From contig MNCI01037709.1 in the NCBI GenBank assembly GCA_015680685.1, positions 612,347 to 674,346 of the forward strand: a stretch of DNA of 62,000 bases. Direction: 5' to 3'. Shown one piece after another: positions 47,722 through 58,599 of the stretch (positions are counted from its first letter, which is position 1; each line of letters opens with the position of its first letter). The stretch is from Gnetum montanum. Taxonomy: Eukaryota; Streptophyta; Gnetopsida; Gnetales; Gnetaceae. Made by a program: the position numbers and the translations under genes. Below the pieces are notes generated by a model, which did not search any database, was not told the origin of the DNA, and saw only the letters and a program-made list of their open reading frames with translations.

Positions 47722-48238
47722 TGAATCCTCCCTCTCCCCGCGTTAATGTCATTTTCAACTATTCACACAAGGGGAGTTGTTGCAATTTTCTTCCACAATT
47801 TCTCACGCTTTGCGCACCTACCATTTAACCATCCATATCTTGCATGTTAACACTCTGATTCTCCTTCCAATCAAGCCTTCTTAAACCTGGAGTATTTAAC
47901 TTAGCCATGTGGGAAGGGTATGCTCCAAGTTATGCATAACTTTTTTAAAATTCGCTATCTTCCAAAGGATATCATAGGGGTAAGTGATCTTAAAAAATGA
48001 TAAGAACTTATACCAAACCAATTTTATTCCTTCACCCAAAGCATGAAAATTATTATTGGAGCCACCTGATTAAATTAGGCCTAACATTAAAACTTTTAGG
48101 GGGATTTCCTTGAAATTTTCTAACTCTGGAATCACACTAAGCAAAAATTCAAAATTCATTAAAGGCAATGAATAAGGTATAGGATAATTAAATTTTATTA
48201 AATGACCTTACTAATAATTGATCCCAATGTGATTACAA

Positions 48239-51037
48239 ATTACCCCTAAACGAGGACAACAGGGAGGACCCTCTCAAGGTGCATCCAAATGCCAAAGGAG
48301 AGGTAGAGGCCAACGACCTCCCATAGAACATGCAAAGTAGGAGGCACAATCATCTAGAATCCATCAAGAAACCCCTATTACTACACAATCCAATCAAGAA
48401 AAAGGTGGAGAAGGTAAGGAACCTAAATAGGGACATCTCACCTTGTCCCTAGAATGTGTTCACGCAATTTAGGAAAGGTCCATGTCAGGTGCAATGATCA
48501 TGGAACTCAATTTTGGACCTTTTATCAAATTTTCCCCTAAGTTGGTTAGACATCAACTCAAAGGATCTCCACTATGGCCTGTCCTCTCAGAAAGTGGTGA
48601 ATGGCATTTGGGGAAGACTTAACAATTTTAGCATAATAAATAGGAAGGCACCACCGTCGACATTGGTGGAATTTTAGTTGATTTCTCTACTAAGGCCATT
48701 TAGGAAGTTCTGAACCTTTTGAATACAGGGCCCAAGGTTGCTCATCTATCCACTCGCTCCGATGCTGATGCACAAAAAATATGGTTAAAGAGGACGTACA
48801 ACAAGGAGGACAAAACATATGGGGAACTCACCCTTGAAGAGAGAATCTATTTCAAAATTGGCACCTATCACATTTTCCCAAAAAAAGGACTAAACAGGAT
48901 CTCCACCTATGTGGCTAGAGGAAACACAATCTTGATGGGCAAGGTTAATGCCAATTTGCCCCATCTATATCTCACATAAATATTGAGGCAATTTGAAGAA
49001 CATAAGATAGGGAAGTTTGCATTACCTTTCCCCTGGCTAATCAGGAAGCTGTGCTAGCATGCTAGAATTCTAGGGTACACTAATGACATCCCCAGAAAAG
49101 CTCAAAATGCCTCTTATGCTGAATTACTAAAGCCATTGGCACCAAGGAAAGATGCTGGTAAGATACTAGAGCCTAAGCAAGAGTAGATAGTTAGGCCCAC
49201 TTTACCTCAAACAGCAAGACCTAGCCAACATCTGGACATGAGGCCTAATCAATAATAAGAAGTAGGGCCTAGCACACAGCCCACAAGCCAGCAGGACCAA
49301 CGGCCACCACCACCGCAAAATTATCAATCATCAATGAGCCATCTTTAGGCCATCGCAAAAATGGTCAGTTGAGAAAGTCACTATGAGGCTAACATCTTCA
49401 AGCTCATTCACGATGTTGTACATCCTAGGATCTTAATTGATCACGCACAAGATGAGGTTTCTATACAAACAGGAGATGGGGAATCACATTGGTCACAATA
49501 GATCTCTAGAAATGCTACATCTTTTCAAGTGCAATTAGAAACTGGTGAAGGCACCACAGTAGTGGTCATGCAACACCAGGATGCAACCAAAGTAGTAGAA
49601 GTGGTCGCAGACCACATTAAAGAATCATTCAATGTCCCTATTGTGCCACCGGAAAATCTCATAGGAGCGCGTGATGCTCAAGTCTTAGTTGATCCCTTAA
49701 TGACTCCTACAGAACATAAGGATGTTGTGTATCGGTTGCTGCAAATAGGACAAGTAATGATGTCCTTGTTTGACATCTCTCAAGATGTCACAGTAGCATA
49801 ATCAAACCTCATTTCCACAAAGGGAAAGCTAGTCATGGTTGAGGTTAGGGCCGAACATGCTGAAGATGAGCTAAAAAAACTCTAAGAGAAGTTCATCACC
49901 CTACAAGCCACACAACGAGATCTATCCCAACTTATCCTAGCCGACCATCTAGATTTATTTCAAATAGAGCAACTAAATAAATTGTTAGAGGAGAATAAAA
50001 GGATGGCAATGGAGAAAGAGAAGGTTGATTTTGATGCTTCAAAAGTGTAGGCCCAAACGTATGCACATGCAAAAGCACTCAAGGCCTTACAAGAAGAAAA
50101 TAAACTCCTTATTGTCAAGAATTTTTAATTAACCACCATTAAGAAACAAAAGAATGTTCTCAAGGAAAATTTTCAACATATGTGAGAACAACTAATAAGG
50201 GTCAACCAGGACATGAATTGCTTAGACAGAGAGAATAGAACCCTCTCAATGGAGGAGGTATGCACCATTTGTCAAAAGATGGCCATTGAAATAAGCCCGT
50301 GGCAGAATGAAGCTAAGAAACATGAAAATTTGAAGGAACATTTCTGGGACCAAGTGGGGATGTACAAGCAAATCATTGAAAAAGAGATCCATATTGCTAA
50401 GACCCATATCAATGCTTTCAGTGCTCAAAACACTAACTAGTGGACCATACTAGACACCTATGCCTTCACCCACCAAGTAGAACTAAAGAGCCGAGACTTG
50501 CAAATCTAGGATCTCACTGAATACATGGAGTTGGTAAACCTATGGTAAGCCAACTTAGCCATGTTAATAGTAGGATGTCCAAGGACAGATTTGGAGAAGC
50601 AAGTAGCTGCCACCTATGTCAAATATGAAGTAGAATTTGCTGAACATAAAAAGACACTACAGAAATTGGAGGTAGCAAATTCTAAGTTAGAGGTGGTCAA
50701 AGCCAGCTACCAAGGTTAAAAAGATGTTGCGATAGATTTGGCTCGATAGCTCACAGATTATCAAAAATGTAGAGACAAAGCTAGAGCCTACGAAGAGGAA
50801 CGATGATTTTTTGCAGCTTGGTATATCAAGGTTAATCAAATTTTTTTGCAACTACCGTGTCCATGGGAGGTGCTGACTCTATCAAATATTGGAACATCAA
50901 CATGGATGACACATAATCCTGGAACCGAAGAAGAAAAGCTTCAAGTGATCCTTCAAAGATATCCATTTCCAAAGTTTGGAGCACAGGCTAAGGGGAAGAA
51001 GCCCATGGAGAAGCCACCACCACCAGGGACCACATGA
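48239..51037 (+). pseudogene. R5 ORF2: LPFP-domain and coiled-coil protein (decayed)
   Basis: Homology to R2 ORF2 begins at 48239, where the start codon has become ATT (ITPKRGQQGGPSQG against MAPKRIPEEGPSQP). The N-terminal part is basic and Gln/Gly-rich. The domain at about 48719-49045 contains AQKIWLKRTYNKEDKTYGEL, ERIYFKIGTYHIFPKKGL and ALPFPWLI. A Pro/Gln-rich spacer (about 49150-49330) and a long heptad-rich, Lys/Glu-rich coiled coil (about 49800-50800) follow. The tail (GTEEEKLQVILQRYPF ... KPMEKPPPPGTT) ends with TGA at 51037. Several in-frame stops make it inactive. No envelope-like features are visible. The role is unknown; an oligomeric nucleic-acid-binding or structural protein is one possibility. 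Confidence 0.72.
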
Positions 51038-51224
51038 GTTCCAATAATTTTGTCTTTTGTATTCTATGTTGGTATCCTATTTTTTTTGTTTAATTCCACA
51101 CTATAGCATGAAATAATTCATAGTTAGTCCATAATCCCACATGTATCCACTATGTAATCAAATGAACTTTTTCTCATTTTGTTTGTTTGATTTGAGGATG
51201 AGCTATTATTTAGTTGTGGGTGTA

Positions 51225-52081
51225 TGATAAATCATGGTTTGCCAAGCCCCGATATCGAATACTCGATATCGGGTACACAATATCGTAGCCTGGGTAACAA
51301 TATTATATACATGATATCATGACTTATATGTTAGCCTATAAATATAGCACTCAGGCGTACAGGAAAGTAGTTTTTGGTAAGTCATTAGTTAGTCGTTAGA
51401 AGTTGAGAGTCTTTTTGTTCTTTTCCCAAGTGGATGCCCGCAGTGTGATACTTATAATTGTATGGAACCTTTGATCAAGTGTGACGTACTTGGACACGCA
51501 CACAATCAGCAATAAATATCAAAATTACTCCATCATTGCAACATTCACTTAGTTTTTTAATTTTTTAATTGTTAATTATTATTTATTGTTTTCCTAGTTA
51601 ATATTTCTTTATCACCATTTACTATTCCTATTGCTAATGTGAAATGGGTACATCTTAATCACGACCATTTAAGTGTAACTACTTGGTAACCTAGTAGCGT
51701 ATCTAGTAGTGCTCAAGTAATGTGTGCTCGGTAACCCCAAAAGTGGTACACAAGATCCAAGATGCATACAGATGATTAAGGACGAATACTCATCGCACTT
51801 AGGCTAGCTTAGACTTTCTTTTCCATTGTCTATTAGTTTACTCAAGTTATTTCTCATTATCTTTAGGAGTAGCATAATAATTAGAAATCACATCATACAC
51901 CTTACTCTGGACTAAACCATACGTGACAAAGCAAATACTAGTCCAAGTGGAAAGATAGTGAACTGTGATCAACATGTAACTATCTAGGTGCCACAACTAG
52001 TTTATCTGCAAAGTTTGACTGGATTGCGCATACACGCTCGTATTCGTATAGTTGAGTGTAGGGGTAGCTCACCACTCATCA
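51225..52081 (+). repeat. R5 3' LTR (857 bp)
   Basis: TGATAAATCATGG to ACCACTCATCA. GATATC words at about 51251-51318, then the TATA box CCTATAAATATAG (about 51336-51348), as in the 5' LTR. Confidence 0.92.
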
Positions 52082-52566
52082 TATTTGAATTAAGTAACTA
52101 TGATAAGTAATGCTCAAACATGCTTTCAATATGGGTACTTTAGTGCAATTGATAACGATCCTGTTGGTTCAAACAGAATTTCATTTAGAGTCTATATATG
52201 GCTATTAGGAGTGTTTGAACATCAAAGGTACTAATGGAGATAGAAAATTAGAAAATAAACTTAAGAAAAATGTGTATGAAAAAAGATATAATTAAAAATC
52301 AAAACAAAATAAAGTAAGTCAATTGCATCATGTATACGAAAGGCAGTTAAGATAAAGGATATATACATTTTATATACATCATATATTCTATAATACATCA
52401 AACACTTTGTATGTTCTCACTGCCTCTCTCTTCCTTGTGCATTCGGATTTTTTGTTCCTTTTTGCAAAAACATAAACCATTTTCCATTTAGTCTCTTCAT
52501 TTCTAACCTAATTTTAGCCTAGTTTCTTCCATTCTAAGACTAGTTCTTCCATCTTTTAACATGTAT
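52082..52566. other. Unassigned AT-rich spacer between R5 and R6
   Basis: No coding frame, element end or RNA gene is recognised. It contains runs such as ATATACATTTTATATACATC (about 52361-52380). The last five bases before R6 (52562-52566, TGTAT) would be its target duplication; the partner is beyond the window. Confidence 0.4.
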
Positions 52567-53397
52567 TGATGAGCAACGAGGTACCCCTATGCTCAACCAT
52601 ATGAATACGAGCGTTCACGTGCGATCTAGTCGAACTCTAAGGACTAAGTGCTTATGTTCCTTCACAAAATAAGGATGGGTTAGACAATCATTGTCTTCCC
52701 AAGCTTACTTGTATGACACAATTGTATGATTAAGTAAACTTGAGGTATGTGATTTTTATGCTTGTTTTTATGTTTTATGTTCCTGGTGCTTAGAATGGAG
52801 AAATGAAATAATCAAGTAACTAATTTAATTTAACTAGTCAACTATGCTTTAACTAGTCCTAATGCTAGCATTCGTTCCCACTCTCTGTACACATCCTGAA
52901 CCAATGTAACACTACTGGGATTACCCAACGCTAGTCGTTACTGGGTTACCAAGTGTTCCACGTATGCTCGAAGTGGTCGTACTAAGTGTGCTTATTAGTT
53001 GAAAATTAACAAATCAATAAAAACAACCAATTAACTAATGAAAGCATTAAATAACTATAAATAACATTAAATGCAATAAATAAGCTATTTTGAATGTTGC
53101 AAGGTCTATCACAAAGTTCGTCTTTATTTCCAGACACAAGGTGTGCTCAGGTACACAATGCTTGAATAAAGATCCGTTCACTTTATGACTTCTACTACGG
53201 ACACTCAAAAATAATTCTAACTCTGGAAAGGAAAAACTACAAGAGTTTCGGTTAAGGAACTAAGAAAACTAACTATCTAATTTCAAAACCAAGTGTGCCT
53301 ACCTCTTATTTATAGGCAATGAGATAGGTTCCAATATTGGATGTCTGATATCACTTGGTGGGCTCCAATATCGCGGACCTGATATCATGACTCATCA
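52567..53397 (-). repeat. R6 3' LTR (831 bp)
   Basis: TGATGAGCAACGAGG to ATGACTCATCA. GATATC or near words occur at about 53333-53386; the minus-strand TATA box CCTATAAATAAG lies at about 53323-53312. It is very similar to 61144-62000; most differences seen are C/T or G/A. Confidence 0.92.
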
Positions 53398-54840
53398 TAC
53401 CCCCACGACTGAATAAAAACTTATCCTCGATTCCTTACAAAATATTGGAAAGGTATGGGATTATTGACTGTACGAAAATCTGATAGTACATGGAATGATA
53501 GACGCAAAGTGCCCAGTGAATGAATCGACAACATATTATAGCATTGGTGTTCATAACCATTGTGGTGAACACTATACATAGATGACATCCAGACCTTTAT
53601 TTAATGGCTTGGAAAGAGAGAGAGAAAAGAAAATGAGGCGCATTGTTGCCAATGTCAAAATTGTGCACACCATTGTTCATCCACTGCCATATAATCAAGG
53701 TTGTTCCCTGCATAAATGCTTTTTGCTCCAGTCCATCCTAAGTGCTCCCTTCTATCCCAGTCCATTATTCATGTGAGTGCCATCTACACATACCACAGAG
53801 TCAAGAATTAGCAAGGATAAATAAGACATAATGCTGTTGATACCTTGCCTCGATATGAAGCACATTGGCTAGGTTGTGGGTATGACAGATACTAAGTCAG
53901 AGGTTTATAACTAATGACTACCCAAGGTGTAGGGGTGAGATAAGTAATGGAATGGAAAAATTTGTGATAGGACCCCAATGACTAAGAGAAAACCTCCGAT
54001 AGTAATAGGGTGGGAAAACTGAAAGAACAAGAAAGATGAGAGAAATAACAACAGTGAAGCCATTAAGACAAAACAAAAACAGATATCACTGATGGGGTGA
54101 ACGAGAAATAGTTGATTTCAAGAAATGTTTTTAAGAAAAAGAACTTAACAAGTGCACCAAAAAGGAATGCTAGTGGGTCCTCTCCAAAGCAGGCTCATGC
54201 CCTTAATGCCCTAACAAACCCACAAACCAAAGAGTCTATAGGCTCTCAAAATGAGATATGGAAATAATGGTTAAGAACTTACCCACAAGAGTTTACCAAA
54301 GAATAATAATGCAGCAACCAAGATATGAACTAATCATAAAACCAGCAATGAGGTGGGATATGGGAAGCAATGAGGTCACACCCTTTTCAATCCATTTGAA
54401 TCTTTCCTTGGTTTGAAGAATACCAATCCACTAATTCATTAATAAGTTTACTTAGAAAAAGGGACAGTACAGTTCCAAGATCAAGGGAGACCATAGAGCT
54501 AAATGGATGAATGGATGACGTGGACTCATTGCTTGTTTTATAAAAAAAAACCATATTTTAGCATCAACATTAAAAGTCAAAGGTAAAAACCAAACATTAG
54601 CAATCAACACTATTATAGTATTCTCCACCATCATGAGCACTTATTATATGATGAGTGAGATTTATTCAAAAAAATGTAATAGAGAAAGAAATAGTAAAAA
54701 ATGTTAATGATGGTGTAAAAAAATAAGTAAAGAAGAAGAATGTGTAAAAAAATGCATAAAACAAAAAAGACAAAAGAAACTAAGGCTCAGAATAACTAGC
54801 ATCGGCAGCCATCTCCCCCATGACTAAGTTGAAAGGAGGA
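53398..54840 (-). other. R6 non-coding region; ORF2 absent
   Basis: Like R4, it lacks ORF2: only a short scrap (about 53740-53800, GTGCCATCTACACATACC, resembling the start of R2 ORF2 on the minus strand) lies between the pre-PPT part and CACATTGGCTAGGTTGTGG (about 53861-53880). The conserved block AGTGGGTCCTCTCCAAAGC lies at 54172-54190. There is a single isolated GATATC near 54083 and no array or TATA box. Confidence 0.6.
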
Positions 54841-54924
54841 GATTCGAAATAATGAGCAAGGTTGTTCATTAACAGAGGTAGTGTTAGTATTAGCTGTTGT
54901 AGGCTCATGGAAAGGTTTGGTTTG

Positions 54925-55950
54925 CTAGATGTAGACCAATAATTTCTTACTTGGGCTTTTAGGTTTATAGATCATCATGGCCCCTAAGGAGAAAGTTTCA
55001 TGAATAATATAAGGTCCTTCCCACAGTGTTTGAAATTTAGTTCGTTGTAGCACATGTGTGGGATTCCAATACAGAACCGTATCTCCTGGTTGGTATTTGA
55101 CTTTCCTAATCCTTAGGTCATGACATTGCTTGTTGAAGGCCTTGTGCAGTTCATTGGATGACATAGTGGATAATCAATTTTCATCTAGCAAGTTAAGGTT
55201 CATCAATCGTTGTTTTTGTGCTAGACTGAGGTCAAGGTTAAGGTCACATGCTATAGATAGTGTATAGAGCTTAGCTTGGATAGGAAGTGTTGGAAGTTTA
55301 TCGTACACTAACTCATAGGGAGAGTAGCCTATAGGGAGTTTCCATGTGGAGCGATATGCCCAAAGAGTATCATTCAGTTTGGTGCTCCAGTCTCGCCTAT
55401 ATTTGCTAATGGTCCATATCAATATTCTTGTGATCTCCCTATTGGTAACTTCGGCTTGACCATTTGCTTGAGAATGATATGGTGTAGTCAACTTATGTTC
55501 AACTCCTAAGCATTGCATCAGCTTTCGAAAAGTCATACTTGTAAAATGTGTACCATTGTCAGAAATAAGTGCACAAGGCATACCAAACCTATTTATGAGT
55601 TGTTGAACAAATTGTGCAGTGGTAGATGATGTACAGTCCATAACAACAGTTGCTTTTGCCCACTTTGTAAAATAATCAACAACAAAAATGATGTATGTTT
55701 TTCCATTGGACATTAGTGTAATAGGCCCCATAAAATCAATACCCCATATGTTGAAGGGTTCTAAAGGTTGAATCCATTTTTGTGGACCCTCCATTCTAGC
55801 AGTCATTCCCCCATCGCATTGACAATGCTCACAAGATTGGACGAAATGATGAGTATCCCAGAACAATGTAGGCCAATAATATCCTATGAGCAAGATTTTA
55901 ATGGTTGTTCATCTCCCAGCATAATGACCTCCACAAGGGCCCTCATGAGC
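54925..55950 (-). pseudogene. R6 integrase (nearly intact, internal stop)
   Basis: A zinc-binding HHCC region (HEGPCGGHYAG, then CEHCQCDGG) is followed by a 239-residue open frame (55893-55174) holding the catalytic core. The triad is complete: WGIDFMGPI, CALISDNGTHF and NGQAEVTNREI, with 35 residues between the last Asp and the Glu. After a stop near 55170 the C-terminal region (55164-54925) shows YQPGDTVLYWNP and WEGPYIIHE, the GPY-type module of Ty3/gypsy integrases. There is no chromodomain, which fits Athila/Tat rather than chromoviruses. Confidence 0.88.
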
Positions 55951-55973
55951 ATCTTGGAGAACTCACAATTGAT

Positions 55974-57848
55974 CTACATCGGGAACACACCATCGAGACA
56001 TGGCTTATAAAGGTGTCCATTAATTTCCATGAAATATTTGGCTCGGAGAAGAAACTGTTGTTTCTTTTTAACGTCTAACCCTTGTGGTGTTTCTTGTGTA
56101 AGCAGATAAGTGAGAATGCTACTATACCAATTTGTAGTGGTGGGTAAGTTATTTTTTATCACACTTGCAAAGAGGAGTTCATTAGGGAAATGGTCAGAAA
56201 TTGGATATTCTTCCTCTTTGTTGTTCCATCGTGACCGAAATAAATGATCAGCAACAACATTGTTGGTGCCTTTACAATCAATCATTGTAAGATCAAACTC
56301 TTGTACGATCACGAGCCATCATATGATGCAAGGGCTCACCATTAGTTTATTCATTAGGAACCGTATTGCACTATGATCTATGTGTACAAATATCTTATAG
56401 CCCAATACATAGTGCCTAAATTTTTCTAGTGCAAACACCACAACCATTAATTCTTATTCTATTGTGGTGTAGTTGATTTATGCACCAGCAATGCTTCGAC
56501 TTGCATAGTGAATGTAATAGGGGCATTTTTGGTCATCTAACTATGTAAGTACGACTCCTAAGGCAAATTTGGACACGTCAGTCATTATGTGGAACAGTCT
56601 GGACCAGTCAGGAGTTTGCAGAATTGGTGTTTCTATGAGCTTCTGTTTCAAGGTTTGGAAAGCTAACTCACATTCCCTAGTCCATTCAAAGGGTGCTTCC
56701 TTTTTGGTTAATTCTACCAATGGTTTTGCAATCTTCAAAAAATTCTCTATGAAGCATCTATAATAGCTAGTATGTCTAAGGAATGATCGGATGTCTTTTA
56801 CAGTTTCAGGTTGATAAGTGATTCCTTGGATGACTTTAATCTTTTTAGGATCTACCTCTATCCCTGTTTTTGAAATCTTGTGCCCTAATACAACACCTTG
56901 TTGGACCATTAAATGGCTTTTTTACCAATTGATCCTTAAGTTGGTTTCAACAAATTGTTTCAGTACTTGCTCTAATCGGTCTAATGCTTGTTTGAATTCC
57001 ACTCCATAAGTGGAGAAATCATCCATAAAGACCTCCACACCATTCCCTATTTTCTGCTGAAATATACTTAGAACCAGACGTTGAAATGTTGTTGGGGCAT
57101 TGCACAAGCCAAACGACATCTGTCTATATGTGAATGTCCCACAAGGACTCGTGAATGTAGTCTTGGCTTGGTCTTCTAATGCTATTTGAATTTAATTGTA
57201 TCCACTGTAATGATCCATAAAATTATAGTAGTAATGCCTTGCAATGGTATCTAAGACTTGGTCAATGAATGGAAATGGGAAATGGTCTTTAAATGTTGCC
57301 ATGTTCAGCAACCTAAAGTCTATACACACCCTCCATTTTCCTCCCTTTTTAGGCACAATGACTAATGGACTAACCCATTCACTATTAGCAATGGGGTAGA
57401 TGAACCCAGCTTTTAGAAGTTGTTCAATTTCTTCCTTAACCACTTGCTTAAGCTTTGAGTTCAGTCGTCTTTGCGATTGTCATCGAGGCTTCATAGAGGG
57501 GTCAGTGTAAATTCTATGTTGGCATATCCTAGAATCTATTCCAGTTAATTTGGGATATAACCAAGAAAAGGATTTCGACCATTTTTTTACCATCCTCAGT
57601 AGTCTTTCTTTTTGTTGGGGAGCAAGCTTAGCATTAATGATTACCGGTTTTCCATTCTTAAGGAATGTGTACTCCATACTGGTGGGCAATGATTTTAACT
57701 CAAGAGGCTCTTGCTTATACTTGTTAGAGATTTCCAACTTCCCCCAGTTGGTATTTTCAGTATCAGTACTTGGAAGTTGGTGATGGACTTTCTCTAATGT
57801 ATCTATGCTATCAATGTAGGTGCAAGTTAAGCTATCAGTTAGTTCCAT
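55974..57848 (-). pseudogene. R6 reverse transcriptase and RNase H (decayed by a few stops)
   Basis: From the N-terminal side: linker (57848-57480), finger block SEWVSPLVIVPKKGGKWRVC and DHFPFPFIDQVLD (57443-57192), palm FGLCNAPTTFQR and catalytic VEVFMDDFSTYG (57119-56922), thumb and connection GHKISKTGIEVDPKKIKVI and the Y.RFI..FSKIA-like block (56909-56600), RNase H start IMTDVSKFALGVVL near 56560, and RNase H end NNVVADHLFRSRW in the 56312-55974 frame. Each open segment is separated by one or two stops. The sequence type (DHFP.PFIDQ.L, VFMDDFS.YG) is that of Athila-group elements. Confidence 0.88.
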
Positions 57849-57998
57849 GCATATAGTTGAATTGCTCTCTTGGTTAGCTATCAGCCACTAGGTGCCTTCC
57901 TGTCTTGTGGCTACTGCATATAGGCATCTTTGTATGTTAGTTATTTGTGTACACTGGTTGCATGCAAGCAATGTTAAACATTGTATGAATCAGGACTT

Positions 57999-58577
57999 CT
58001 ACACGCACTTACACCCTATGTCATTATATGCGATGCATGGAACTTTCTTCTTCTCGATCTTTTCGAACGTATTTTCCTTTGATATTTCTAGGGAAAGATC
58101 ATGTATTCCTAAGCATGCATCAATTGTGCTTAGCCATGCTCTTCCCATAATGATTGGGATGTACCCCTTACAGTTTTTGACTTGAATAACTAGGAAATCA
58201 TCTAGATACGACCATCCACAAATAGTGATGACAATGTCCTCAACTAGTCCTAATGGGATAGTGATGGACTGGTCAGCAAACTCTAAATGAATATTACTCT
58301 TTTTTAGTGGAGGCAAGTTCTAGGCTTTGTACATTTCTTGAGAGATTAAGTTAACACTAGAACTTGAATCCAAAAGAGCTTTGCAAGGCTCATTTCCCGT
58401 GATTTCTAAATAAATAAGAGAGCTTCGAGGATCAGAGAATTTCCTAGGAAGGCATCTAGCTTTAATCCCATCGACAATGGCATGAGTCAACATGACCATG
58501 TGCGTTAAGTGTGGTCTTTGATTCGAAGGAAGCTCTAAAGATTCGAATGAAGGTGAGGCCTTTGGAGAATCAACCAC
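57999..58577 (-). pseudogene. R6 aspartic protease (active-site Gly lost)
   Basis: The N-terminal half (58577-58320) ends CKALLDSSSSVNLISQEMY: the catalytic Asp is kept, but the following S/T-G has become S-S. The C-terminal half (58316-57999) contains CKGYIPIIMGRAWLSTIDA. One stop separates the halves. Protease would cut the gag-pol polyprotein. Confidence 0.8.
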
Positions 58578-58599
58578 TTGTGGTTGTAAGGACTTGGTT

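Larger units (their letters stand above)
42884..52081 (+). mobile_element. R5: pol-less LTR retrotransposon (gag + ORF2), 9.2 kb, Athila-like
   Basis: Plus-strand order: 5' LTR 42884-43738, PBS, gag from 43872, non-coding region with conserved blocks, internal promoter-like block (47634-47721), ORF2 (48239-51037), PPT (about 51211-51224, TAGTTGTGGGTGTA) and 3' LTR 51225-52081. Flanks CATTT (42879-42883) and TATTT (52082-52086) match at four of five positions. No protease, RT, RNase H or integrase sequence is visible between gag and the post-pol block CATGGGGGATAG at about 46212. It shares the gag type of R2 and is its plus-strand counterpart. Confidence 0.92.

Noticed and set aside
47634-47723. 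A truncated LTR or solo LTR inside R5
   Set aside because: Only the array and TATA box match; no LTR terminus, R or U5 sequence, and no target duplication.
48239-51037. Calling ORF2 an envelope gene because of its position after pol
   Set aside because: No signal peptide, membrane span or furin-like site is visible; a coiled coil alone is not enough.
54925-55164. Chromodomain at the integrase C-terminus (chromovirus assignment)
   Set aside because: Only the GPY-type module is visible, and the sequence then runs into non-coding DNA; tRNA-Asp PBS and RT motifs point to the Athila group.
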